Under the pieces are notes generated by a model that was given only the letters and a program-made list of their open reading frames with translations, was not told where the DNA came from and searched no databases. A program made the position numbers and the translations under genes. Below, one piece after another: positions 22,335 through 32,268 of a stretch of 64,000 nt of DNA. This DNA comes from Dugong dugon (taxonomy: Eukaryota; Chordata; Mammalia; Sirenia; Dugongidae): positions 129,688,714 through 129,752,713 of the forward strand of contig CM057460.1 in NCBI GenBank assembly GCA_030035585.1, given 5' to 3'. Positions within the stretch are counted from its first letter, which is position 1. Each line of letters starts with the position of its first letter.

Positions 22335-22590
22335 GCAATGTAGTATTGTGTTAAGTGCACAAGCTGTAGAGCCAGACAACCAGCGTTTGAGTCCTGACTG
22401 TATCACTCACAGGCTGTGTGATCTTCCACAAGTTACTTAATCTCTGTGTGCCTTGGTTCCTCGTCTGTTAAACAGTGATGAAAATAATAGCATATACTTC
22501 ATAAACGCAATATAAGGATTTAATGAGTTAATATCCGTAACGTGCTCATACCAGTGCCTGGTATCTATTAAGTATTATAAAAAAATCTGT
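22335..22590 (+). repeat. MIR, full length
   Basis: Plus-strand MIR with the tRNA-like head (GCAATGTAGTATTGTGTTAAGTGCACAAGC), core (CTGTGTGATCTTCCACAAGTTACTTAATCTCTGTGTGCCTTGG) and 3' part (GGATTTAATGAGTTAATATCCGTAACGTGC, AGTGCCTGGTATCTATTAAG). Confidence 0.85.
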
Positions 22591-23274
22591 TAAATAAAAG
22601 TTAAAATAGTTCATGACACTCATTACATCAACACATACCCTGACTCAATGTGCTTCCACTTACCTTTACTTCCAACTCCTCCTACACATTCTATCTTTAT
22701 AGGTATTGGAACTATGTTCAAAGATTACAACTTAACAAGTTAATAATTTCATTTTATGGGTAAAATTTCAGGTGCAATCTTTTGCATTTGGATTTCAAAT
22801 TAAGTGCATGATCAAGCATTAATGGTGTGACAATGGTTAACCTTAAAATGGGAAATATTTTTACAAAGAAATCTCTGTCCCTTTTGAATGAGTGAAAATT
22901 ATTTATTAAGTAGTAAATATTGTGGCTGCAAAGCAGTAGCCTTTGGGGCCTGAATTATTTTCCAGGTTGAAAGATATCTTTTGGTTGTATTAATCACCTA
23001 GTCCAAATTGAATAGACACAGGAGAGCCTTGCTTCTGATGATCTACTGCCCCCCACCCCTTTCCCTCCTCCCTTCCACCCCCCTCCATCACTACCACCTA
23101 CATCTGCACCCCCTGTCACCACCCACTACCACACCTTGCACTCTGTGAAAGCAGATACTTTCCCTGCAGATTTGGATAAAGCAAGGGTTCCCTCTCTAGG
23201 TTATCTTTATCCTGCAGTGGCCATCAAGATTTCTCAGTTACACTAATTTTAAGAGTTTGAATTAAAACTTAGGT
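22591..23274. other. Unassigned DNA with a C-rich tract
   Basis: No gene. 23049-23130 is strongly C-rich (CCCCCACCCC, CCACCCCCCTCC). 22631-22652 is the first copy of a 22-bp sequence repeated exactly at 23298-23319 at the L1 junction. Confidence 0.45.
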
Positions 23275-23660
23275 TGAAACAGCCTGGTACTGGTATGACA
23301 CATACCCTGACTCAATGTGACATACTCGTTAGACCAATAGAACAGAATCGAGAACCCAGATGTAAATCCAACCACCTATGGTCAGCTGATCTTTGACAAA
23401 GGACCAAAGTCCATTAAATGAGGAAAACACAGTCTTTTTAACAAATACTGCTGGCAAAACTGGATATCCCTTTACAAAAAAATGAAACAGGATCCATACC
23501 TCACACCATACACAAAAACTAACTCAAAATGGATCAAAGACCTAAATATAAAACTTAAATGATAAAGATCATGGAAGAAAAAATTGGGACAATGCTAGCA
23601 GACCTAATACATGACATAAATACATGTTGTTGCTGTTGTTGTTAGGTGCTGTCAAGTTGG

Positions 23661-24698
23661 TTACGACTCATAGTGACCCCGTGCACAACAGAACAAAACA
23701 CTGCCGGGTCCTGTGCCATCCTCCCAACTGTTGCCATGCTTGAGCCCATTGTTACAGCCACTATCAATCCACCTCCTTAAGGGTCTTCCTCTTTTTCGCT
23801 GACCCTCTACTCTACCAAGCATGATGTCCTTCTCCAGGGATTGATCCCTCCTGATAACATGTCCAAAGTATGTGAGACATAGTCTCGCCATCCTTGCTTC
23901 TAAGAAGCATTCTGGTTGTACTTCTTCAAAGATAGATTTGTTCGTTCTTTTGGCAGTCCATAGTATATTCAATATTCTTCTCTGACACCACAATTCAAAG
24001 GCGTCAATTCTTCTTTGGCCTTCCTTATTCATCATCAAGCTTTCGCATGCATACAATGTGATTGAAAACACCATGGCTTGGGTCAGGCGCACCTTAGTCT
24101 TCAAGGTGATATCTTTGCTTTTCAACACTTCAAGGAGGTCTTTTGCAGCAGATTTGTCCAGTGCAATGCCTCTTTTGATTTCTTGACTGCTGCTTCCATG
24201 GGCTTTGACTGTGGATCCAAATAAAATGAAATCCTTGACAACTTCAATCTTTTCTCTATTTATCATGATGTTGCATATTGGTCCAGTTGTGAGGATTTTT
24301 GTTTTCTTTATGTTGAGGAGTAATCCATACTGAAGGCTATGGTCTTTGCTCTTCATAAATAAGTGCTTCCAGTCCTCTTCACTTTCAGCAAGCAAGGTTG
24401 TGTCATATGCATAACATAGCTTGTTAATGAGTCTTTCTCCAATCCTGATGCCACCTTCTTCTTCATATACTCCAGCTTCTTGTATTATTTGCTCAGCATA
24501 CAGATTGAATAGGTATGGTGAAATGATACAACCCTGACGCACATCTTTTCTGACTTTAAACCATGCAGTATCCCCTTGTTCTGTTTGAACGACTGCCTCT
24601 TGATCCATGTACAGGTTCCTCATGAGCACAATTAAGTGTTCCAGAATTACCATTCTCCACAATGTTATCCATAATTTTTTATGATACACATAGTCCAA
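23661..24698 (-). pseudogene. RTE LINE reverse transcriptase and C-terminal part
   Basis: An open stretch of 345 codons. Reverse transcriptase motif B is RQGCIISPYLFNLYAE at residues 54-69. Motif C reads YAYDTT near residues 96-101 where active RTE enzymes have YADDT, so the first catalytic aspartate is a tyrosine. After it come the thumb-like part (LNIKKTKILTTGP, VKDFILFGSTV), the QRRIDAFELWCQRRIL stretch and the GRPLRRWID region near the end that all BovB/RTE proteins carry. The palm motif A (FxDYxKAFD) lies just upstream of the first methionine in worn form. It is a dead LINE gene, not a host gene; the ATG marks only where the open stretch allows a start. Length fits the RT and C-terminal half of an RTE protein of about 1000 residues. 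Confidence 0.9.
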
Positions 24699-25889
24699 AG
24701 TCTTTGCATAGTCAATAAAGCACAGGTAAACATCTTTCTGGTATTCTCTGCTTTCAACCAGGATCCATCTGACATCAGCAATGATATCCCTGGGTCCACA
24801 TCCTCTTCTAAATCCAGCTTGAATTTCTGGCAGTTCCCTGTCAAAATACTGCTACAACTACTTTTGAATGATTGTCAGCAAAATTTCACTTGCGTGTGAT
24901 ATCAATGATATTGTTCAATAATTTCCAGATTCAGTTGAATCACCTTTCTTTGGAATAGGCACAAATATGGATCTCTTCCAGTTGGTTGACCAGGTAGCTG
25001 TCTTCTAAATTTCTTAGCATAGATGAGTGAGTACTTCCAGCGCTGCTTGTGTTTGTTGAAACATCTCAATTGGTACTACGTCAATTCCTGGAGCCTTGTT
25101 TTTTGCCAATGCCTTCAGTGCAGCTTGGACTTCTTCCTTTAGCAGCATTGGTTCCTGATCATATGCTGCCTCCTGAAATGGTTGAAGGTCGACCAATTCT
25201 TTTTGGTATAGTGACTCTGTGTATTCCTTCCATCTTCTTTTGATGGTTCATGCATCGTTTAATATTATCCCCGTAGAATCCTTCAGTATTGCAACCCAAG
25301 GCTTGAATTTTTTCTTCAGTTCTTTCAGCTTGAGAAATGCTGAGTGTGTTTTTCCCTTTTGATTTTTTATCTCCAGGTCTTTACACATGTCATCATAATA
25401 CTTTACTTGGTCTTCTCAAGCCGACCTTTGAAATCTTCTGTTCAGCTCTTTCACGTCATCATTTTTTCATTTTGCTTTAGTTACTCCACGTTAAAGAGCA
25501 AGTTTCAGAGTCTCTTCTGACATCCATTTTTGTCTTTTCTTTCTTTCCTGTCTTTTGAAAGACCTCTTGCTTTCTTCATGCATGTCCTTGACGTCATTCC
25601 ACAATGCATCTGGTCTTCAGTCATTAGTGTTCAACGCACCAAATGTGTTCTTGAGATGGTCTCTAAATTCAGGTAGGATGTACTCAAGGTCATACTCTGG
25701 CTCTCGTGGACTTGTTCTAATTTTCTTCAGTTTCAATTTGAACTTGCATAAGAACAACTGATGGTCTGTTCCACAGTCGGCCCCTGACCTTGTTCTGACT
25801 GATGATATTGAGATTTTCCATCATTTCTTTCCACAGATGTAGTTGGTTTGATTCCTGTGTATTCCATGTGGCGAGGTCCATGTATATAG

Positions 25890-26397
25890 TCACCGTTTAT
25901 GTTGGTGAAAAAAGGTACTTGCAATGAAGAAGTCATTGGTCTTGCAAAATTCTATCATGCAATCTTCGGCATCGTTTCTATCACTAAGCCGGTATTTTCC
26001 AACTACCAATCCTTCTTCTTTGTTTCCAACTTTCACATTCCAATCACCAGTAATTATCAGTGTATCCTGATTGCATGTTCGATTAATTTCAGACTGCAGA
26101 AGCTGGTAAAAATCTTCAATTTCTTCATCTTTTGCCTTAGTGGTTGGTGTGTAAATTTGAATAATGGTCATGTTAACTGGTCTTCCTTGTAGATGTATGG
26201 ACATTATCCTATCACTGACAGCATTGTACTTCAGGATAGATCTGGAAATGTTCTTTTTGATGATGAATTGCAAAGCCATTCCTCTTCAAGTTGTCATTTC
26301 TGGCATAGTAGACTGTAAAATTGTCAGATTCAAAATGGCCAGTACCAGTCCATTTCTGCTCACTAATGCCTAGGCTATTGACGTTTATGCGTTCCAT
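25890..26397 (-). pseudogene. RTE LINE endonuclease domain
   Basis: Two overlapping minus-strand frames (26212-26397 and 25890-26279). The first carries the N-terminal endonuclease text SLGISEQKWTGTGHFESDN; the second carries HLQGRPVNMTIIQIYTPT and LIITGDWNVKVGNK, the strand and loop that hold an active-site Asp-Asn pair in APE-type nucleases. At least one frame change separates them. In a live RTE element this domain would nick target DNA. Confidence 0.85.
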
Positions 26398-28707
26398 TTC
26401 ATTTTAGACGACTTCCAATTTTCCTAGATTCATACTTCTTACATTCCACGTTCCTACTACTAATGGATGTTTGCAGCTGTTTCTTCTCATTTTGTTTCAT
26501 GCCACATCAGCAAAGGAAGGTTCCGAAAGCTTGACTCCATCCACGTCATTAAAGTCAATTCTACTTTGTGGAGGCAGCATTTCTTCAGTCATATTTTGAG
26601 TGCCTTCCAGCCTGAGGGGTTCATCTTCCAGCACTATATCAGACAATGTTCCGCTGCTATTCATAAAATTTTCACTGGCTAATTCTTTTCAGAAGTAGAT
26701 CCCCAGGTCCTTCTTCCTAGTTTGTCTTAGTCTGAAAGCTCAGCTGAAATCTGTTCACCATGGGTGACCCTGCTGGTATTTGAATACCAGTGGCATAGCT
26801 TCCAGCATCACAGCAACACACAAGCCCCCACAAACTGACAGATGCCATATAATATAAACGTAATACAAACCGTAACTATCAATGCACAAACACCAGAAGA
26901 CAAACTAGATAACTGAGAGCTTCTAAAAATTAAACACTTACACTCATCAAAAGACTTCATCAAAAGAGTAAAAAGAGAACCTACAGACTGGGAAAAAATT
27001 TTGACTATGACATAGCCGACAAGGATCTAATCTCTACAATCTATAGAATACTTCAACACCTCAACAACAAAAATACAAATAATCCAATTAAAAAATGGGC
27101 AAAGTATACGAACAGACACTTCACCAAAGAAGACATTCAGGCGGCTAACAGACACATGAGGAAATGCCCGCGATCATTAGCTATTGGAAATACAAATCAA
27201 AATTACAATGAGATACCATCTCACCCTGACATCACTGGCACTAATCCAAAAAAAAGAAAAAAAAAAAAAACAGAAAATAACAAATGTTGGAGAGGTTGCA
27301 GGGAGACTGGAACTGTCATGCACTGCTGGTGAGAATGCAAAATGGTACAACCACTATGGAAAACAATATGGTGCCTCCTTAAACAGCTAGAAACAGAAAT
27401 ACAATAGTTCCAGCAGTCCCACTCCTAGGAATATATCCTAGAGAAATAACAGTTGTGGTCACACGAACAGATACATGTACAACCTTGTTGATTACAGCAT
27501 TATTCACAACAGCAAAATGATGGAAACAACCTAGTGCCCATCAACAGATGAATGGATAAACAAATTTTGGTACATATACACAATGGAATACCACTCAACG
27601 ATAAAGAACAATGATGAACCTGTGAAACATTTCACAACATGGATGAACCCATAGGGCATTATGCTGAGTGAAATAAGTCAATCACAAAAGGACAAATACT
27701 GTATGAGACCACTATTATAAAAGCCCAAGAAAACGTTTACACACAGGAAAAAAACAATCTTTGATGGTTACAAGGGAGGAGAGGGCTGCAGAGGAGAAAT
27801 CACTAAGTAGATGGTAGACAAGTGTTAACGTCAGTGACAGCACACAATATAGGGGAAGTCAGCACATCTTAACCAAGAGAAAGTCATAGAAGCTTCCTAG
27901 ACACATCCACACACCTTGAGGGACCAAGTTACTGGGGCTGAGGGATGGGAACCATGGTTTCAGGAGACATCTAAGTCAACTGGCCTAACACAGTTCATAA
28001 AAAAAAAAAAAAAAAAAATTCTACATCCTACTTTGGTGAGTAGTGTCTGGGGTCTTAAAAGACTGCAAACAACCATCTAAGATATGTATATTGGTCCCAT
28101 CCGGAGCAAAGGAGAATGAAGAAAACCAAAGGCACAAGGAAAATATTAGTCCAAAGGACTAATGGACCACATGAACCACAGCCTTCACCAGCCTGAATCC
28201 AGAAGAACTAGATGGTGCCTGGATATTACCACCGACATCTCTGACAGAGATCACAATAAAGTGTCCCAGACAGAGCAGGAGAATTCAAATTCACACAAAA
28301 AGACCAGACCTACTGGTCCAACAGAGACTGGAGGAACCACCCAGACTATGGCCCCCAGAAACCCTGCTAACTGAGAACCGAAGTCACTCCTGAAGTCCAA
28401 AGACTAGACAGCCCTATAAAACAAACAACACATACGAGGAAAATGCTTCTTGGTTCAATCAAGTATACGAGACTAAACGGGCAACACCTGCCCAAAAGCA
28501 AAAAGAAGAAGGCAGGAATGCACAGGGAAACTGGACAAATGGATATGGGGAACCCAAGGTGTAAAGAAGGGAAAGGAAGAGAGTGCTGACACATTGCAGG
28601 GATTGCAACCAATGTCACAAAATAATCTGTGTATAAATTTTTAAATGAGAAACTAATTTTCACTTATAATTTCACCTCCAGCACAGTAAGATTAATTTTT
28701 AAAAAAA

Positions 28708-29084
28708 TGAGGTTGAAATTTAAAAGGTAATTTTAAACCAAGTAAAAGCTCACATAGTATCCTGAAAAATCCTTGTGTATTATCTAATTGAAGAAGAGGC
28801 TAGCCCCACAACCCCGCAGCCCAGCACCTCTTGTCCTCCCAGCCCGGTTCCACACCATCGGCCTCATGGGCTCCTATTCTTCCTCTTCCCCCTTCCTCGT
28901 GTCCTCCCCCACTTGACTGTCCGATGTGGTGGTTTATAAGGAGAAATTGCCATCACCCTTACCACTCCTCATGTCTTAAGTGAATTATTATTTCAATAAA
29001 TGTGTTAAATATTGGCTTTAAAAACTGAAGCCTACGTACTTTCGGATTGATGATTAGCTGTTTTTAAAGAGAGATGATATTTAT
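28708..29084. other. Unassigned DNA with a GC-rich patch and poly-A signal
   Basis: 28798-28930 is clearly richer in GC and C than its surroundings and is followed by ATTTCAATAAATGTG at about 28990. It resembles the 3' UTR of an mRNA, but no reading frame or gene can be named. Confidence 0.35.
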
Positions 29085-29260
29085 GTATTCGTTCTCATTT
29101 ACCCAGGACTATGCTAGACTCTGAGGATACAAAAGAAGTAAGATAAACATGGTTCCTGCCTTCATAGAGCTTATGTTCTTCTGAGAGGGATAGACAAAAG
29201 AAGTTTCAGACAATAAATAAAATGTTCACAAATTATGATTACATGCAATGATGAAATCAA
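29085..29260 (-). repeat. L2 LINE 3' end
   Basis: ACTATGCTAGACTCTGAGGATACAAAAG, ACATGGTTCCTGCCTTCATAGAGCTTATGTTCT and GACAATAAATAAAATG follow the antisense L2 3' end in order. Confidence 0.75.
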
Positions 29261-29301
29261 ACGAAGTTTTAAAAAAAAACAGAAAAGGGCTTCCTTTGGA
29301 G

Positions 29302-29428
29302 CAGAGGTTCTCAGCCTGGTGAGTTTTTAATTCCCAGATCAGTTAAAGAATGTGTAGGTGTTAGGATCAGGCTAGTTTCTAAAGCTTCACCAGTGATTCC
29401 AGTGTACAGTCGAGATTAAGAATCACTG
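29302..29428. mobile_element. Small hAT (Charlie/MER-type) MITE
   Basis: 127 bp with end text CAGAGGTTCTCAGCC and, as complement of the right end, CAGTGATTCTTAATC. Such CAGNGGTTCTCA ends mark hAT-Charlie miniature elements. Flanks CTTTGGAG and CTTTACTC agree only in part. Confidence 0.55.
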
Positions 29429-29482
29429 CTTTACTCTTATGGAGAAACATTACAGAATCACAAACCACTAAGAGCAATTTGG

Positions 29483-29677
29483 AAGGAGCCCTGGTGGCAC
29501 AGTGGTTAAGAACTCAGCTGCTAACCAAAAGCTCAGCTGTCTGAACCCACCAGCAGCTCTGCAAGAGATAGAAGTGGCAGTCTGCTTCCGTAAAGATTTA
29601 CAGCCTTGGAAACCCTGTGGGGCAGTTCTACTCTGTCCTGTGAGTCGGAAAAGACTCAACAGCAACGGGTTTGGGTT
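29483..29677 (+). mobile_element. AfroSINE (long subtype A), first of a stacked pair
   Basis: Starts AAGGAGCCCTGGTGGCACAGTGG and includes the extra stretch GCAGTCTGCTTCCGTAAAG not present in short subtype A copies, then GCCTTGGAAACCCTGTGGGG and a TTTGGGTT tail. Flanked on the left by TAAGAGCAATTTGG (29469-29482) and on the right by TAAGGGCAATTTAG (29678-29691). Confidence 0.9.
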
Positions 29678-29691
29678 TAAGGGCAATTTAG

Positions 29692-29891
29692 TCCCTGGGT
29701 GATGCAAACAGTTAATGCACTCAGCTGCACACTGAAAGGCTGGAGGTTTGAGTCCACTCAGAGGTGCCTGGGAAGAAAGGCCTGGTGATCTACTTCCAAG
29801 AAATCAGCCATTGAAAACTCTATGGAGCACAGTTCTGCTCTGACATACATGCGGCCGCCATGAGTCAGAGCTGACTCCACCACAAGTGGTT
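29692..29891 (+). mobile_element. AfroSINE (subtype B), second of a stacked pair
   Basis: Begins TCCCTGGGTGATGCAAACAG, has GGAGGTTTGAGTCCACTC and GGCCTGGTGATCTACTTCC, and ends beside TAAGAGCAATTTGG (29892-29905), the third copy of the same 14-mer. It shares its left target repeat with the first SINE of the pair. Confidence 0.9.
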
Positions 29892-29934
29892 TAAGAGCAA
29901 TTTGGTTCCTGTGTGGATTAAATTTATTATTAAT

Positions 29935-30090
29935 ATTAGCTGTGTGAAGTTAAGCAGGCTATTTAACATCTGTATACTTCAATTTTCTCATTTACTAAAT
30001 GAGAAATAATAATATATCCTCTTTTTGTCACCACTGTATTAAATAAGATTATGCATGTTGCATGCTTATCACATTAACTAACACCTAGAA
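29935..30090 (+). repeat. MIR fragment
   Basis: AGCTGTGTGAAGTTAAGCAGGCTATTTAACATCTG, then CAATTTTCTCATTTACTAAATGAGAAATAATAATA, follows the MIR core and right arm. Confidence 0.65.
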
Positions 30091-30658
30091 ATGGATCCAT
30101 ACGTGTATTCTCAGTACTATCATTGTTGTGGTTGCTATCTCCGTTGTTCTTATTGTTACTTGCTCTGTTGCAGAGGGTTGAAATTTCCTTAGGCCCTACA
30201 ACTGTTCACCACTTAAACACAGCACCAGCACTTCACTGGGCTTTTCTTAGACCTTTAACAACCTGCAAAGATTTACATTGAGATCTCTCCTTGTTGCTCC
30301 TACCTCCCCAGCACCATTTTTCTTTTCTACACATTTCCTCATTTGTAGATGAGGCACCTTGAAGAAAAAGAATTGCCAACCTCTGCACAAAAAAAGAAAG
30401 GAAGGTACATAATACCCCTCATGCTATGAGACACTGTGAAGATAGTCGTCTTCCCCCCTTTACCCCGTCTAAATTTTCTCTGGCAGCTATCTTTCCTAAC
30501 TCCTCCCAGGACCTGTCTTCCTTATTTGTGTCCAACTGCCATGGAATCTATTTCTTTGCTAATAAGCTGAGCAGGTTTCTACTTATCTTCTATCATGATC
30601 TCTGATCTCTGAATGAAACCTCAGACAAAAACTGAGACCTATACTTTTTTTCAAACAT
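30091..30658. other. Unassigned DNA
   Basis: No repeat or gene recognised. Confidence 0.4.
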
Positions 30659-30660
30659 TT

Positions 30661-30724
<64 letters not shown>

Positions 30725-30739
30725 CATACATATATATAT
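30659..30739. repeat. TA/TG simple repeat
   Basis: (TA)n, then about eighteen TG units, then TATATG/TACATA text. It gives rise to spurious frames such as runs of Val-Cys. A SINE has landed in its right part. Confidence 0.95.
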
Positions 30740-30899
30740 GGAGCCCTGGGGCACAGTGCTTAAGCATTTGGCTACTAACCAAAAGGTCGGAAGTTCCAAT
30801 CCACTAGCTGATCCTTGGAAACTCTATGGGGCAATTCTACTCTGTCCTATAGGGTTGCTATGAGTCAGAACTGACTTGATGGTAATGGGTTTAGTTTTG
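30740..30899 (+). mobile_element. AfroSINE (subtype A) inside TA-rich repeat
   Basis: GGAGCCCTGGGGCACAGTGCTTAAGC head, AGGTCGGAAGTTCCAATCC B-box region, CCTTGGAAACTCTATGGGG, GGGTTGCTATGAGTCAG tail. TATATATATAT lies on both sides, so the target duplication cannot be told from the simple repeat. Confidence 0.88.
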
Positions 30900-31046
30900 G
30901 TATATATATATATACACATAAATGATATACACTATTTCCACACAGCATCCTACTTGTTTCACCTACAAAATGAGATAATGTAAAAAAAAATAATTAGGTT
31001 TTTATTTAAAACATATTGCTACCCATGGTAGAGGTATGTATAATAA

Positions 31047-31250
31047 AAAAACAAACAAAAAAAAACCCCACACCCATTGCCATCAAGTCAATTCCAAATC
31101 ATAGCAACCCTATAGGACAGAGTAGAACTACTTCACAGGGTTTCCAAGGCTGTAAATCTTTACTGAAGCAGACTGCCACATCTCTTCTCCAGTGGATCGG
31201 CTGGTGGGTTCAAACTGCCAACATTTTAGTGAGCGCTTAACCACTGCACT
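31047..31250 (-). mobile_element. AfroSINE (long subtype A)
   Basis: Minus-strand SINE with an AAACAAACAAAAAAAAA region at the left end (complement of a T-rich tail), CATTGCCATCAAGTCAATTCC, the CAGACTGCCACATCTC long-subtype stretch and GGTTCAAACTGCC B-box complement. Confidence 0.85.
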
Positions 31251-32008
31251 CACCACAAAATCTCTAATAATATCACCACAAAAAAAATTTTTTTTAATAT
31301 ACTCTGTGACAGAACTATGACCCAGACCCAATGGATGGCATGCTTATTTTTGGCAATGTCTAACACAAGAAAATTATGTTCCTGTAAGAGAATGTAGACA
31401 GACACGCATTGAAGCTTTCTGGGACATAGTTCCACATAGCTGCTTCTGTGTGATAAAATCAGTTGTACATCAGAAGACTCCCAGACTTACGTTCAGAGTA
31501 CTCACCAGCATTCCTCACTATGAATTACAGCCAGCAGTTATCTGTGTGATAGATTAATTTTCATTTTTCTTTCAAATCACTTCTGTTCATTTCACATGTA
31601 AGGATTCAGATCCCCAGTGGTTAGCAGAGTAGAGGAAGCAAATAACCAATATGTCAAATTGATATACTGGAAGTAGTAAGCACATAGCCCCTATGACAGT
31701 TGTGGGAGCCCAGACTTGTCTGCCTGACAATTATGAAATGTTTATTATACTGCAATAAGAAGATAAAGCAACCATTCTTTCAAATTTTGTGATAAACATG
31801 AAAAGAAAAAATCTGATAATATTATGCAGGTGGACATCAACTTATGTGTCTCCAACATGGCTCTGACCACCTGAAAATAGCTGGTGCAGTCATTCAGAAA
31901 ATCCAGAAACAAAAATATTTTCTTCTCCTTCTTCCCCTTCCTCTTTATCTCAATAGCCCAGGACTTCTCCCATTTTGACAATAAGAATAGGTTCGGTGCT
32001 CTCTGGGG
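31251..32008. other. Unassigned DNA
   Basis: AT-rich, no repeat named. 31910-31945 is rich in TTC/TCC. Confidence 0.4.
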
Positions 32009-32268
32009 GCATTAGTGGTTCAGTAGTAGAATACTCACCTTCAATGCAGGAGACCCAGGTTTGATTCCTGGCCAATGCACCTCATACACAGCCATTGCCC
32101 ATCTGTCATGGGAGGTTTGTGTGTTGCTGTGATGATGAACAGGTTTCAGCAGAGCTTCTAGACTAAGACAGACTAGGGAGATAGGCCAAGAGACCTACTT
32201 CCAAAAATGAAATAAAAATACTAAGAATCACAACAGTTCAATTTGCTGCTGATCATGGGGACGGTGCA
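32009..32268 (+). mobile_element. tRNA-Gly/RTE composite SINE
   Basis: The head GCATTAGTGGTTCAGTAGTAGAA..GGTTTGATTCCTGGCCAATGC folds like tRNA-Gly (closing GCATT..AATGC ends, A box GTGGTTCAGTAG, B box GGTTTGATTCC). The loop position has TCA, so it is not a working tRNA. The body ..TGAACAGGTTTCAGCAGAGCTTC and AGACTAAGACAGACTAGG matches RTE 5' UTR text at 42440-42480. The 3' part (GATCATGGGGACGG) is cut short. Confidence 0.85.

Larger units (their letters stand above)
23626..26842 (-). mobile_element. RTE-clade LINE (BovB-like), near full length
   Basis: A 3.2 kb LINE inserted antisense into the L1. The left end is the complement of its TAACAACAACAACA tail; the right end is its 5' UTR (..AAGCCCCCACAAACTGACAGA). 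From right to left on the minus strand: 5' UTR, an apurinic-like endonuclease domain (minus frames at 26212-26397 and 25890-26279 with GISEQKWTGTGHFESDN and ITGDWNVKVGNKEEG), a linker, the reverse transcriptase and the C-terminal region, then a short 3' UTR. RTE LINEs encode one protein that nicks the target and copies its own RNA there. Frames 25890-26279, 25014-25196 and 23661-24698 share one reading phase, so most breaks are stops. No clear target duplication. Confidence 0.92.
23275..28707 (+). mobile_element. L1 LINE, 5'-truncated, split by an RTE LINE
   Basis: Plus-strand L1 in two parts, 23275-23625 and about 26843-28707. The left part is ORF2 text (AGACCAATAGAACAGAATCGAGAACCCAG, GGTCAGCTGATCTTTGACAAAGGACC). 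The right part resumes ORF2 (ACTTCATCAAAAGAGTAAAAAGAGAACC, CCAATTAAAAAATGGGCAAAG, GGAGAGGTTGCAGGGAGACTGGAACTG), then the 3' UTR from about 27970, sharing its sequence with the minus-strand L1 at 1613-2700. An A-run sits at 28000-28018 within the UTR. The remaining L1 is about 2.2 kb and not coding. The 5' junction has an odd insertion (see findings). Confidence 0.87.

Noticed and set aside
23661-26397. A host gene encoding a reverse transcriptase-like protein
   Set aside because: Both ends match a dispersed LINE, it sits inside an L1, a second broken copy lies at 42343, and the active site is changed.
32009-32082. Possible tRNA-Gly gene
   Set aside because: Substitutions in the stems, a TCA loop triplet and direct continuation into RTE-like sequence show it is a SINE head. 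The same holds for 34047-34120.
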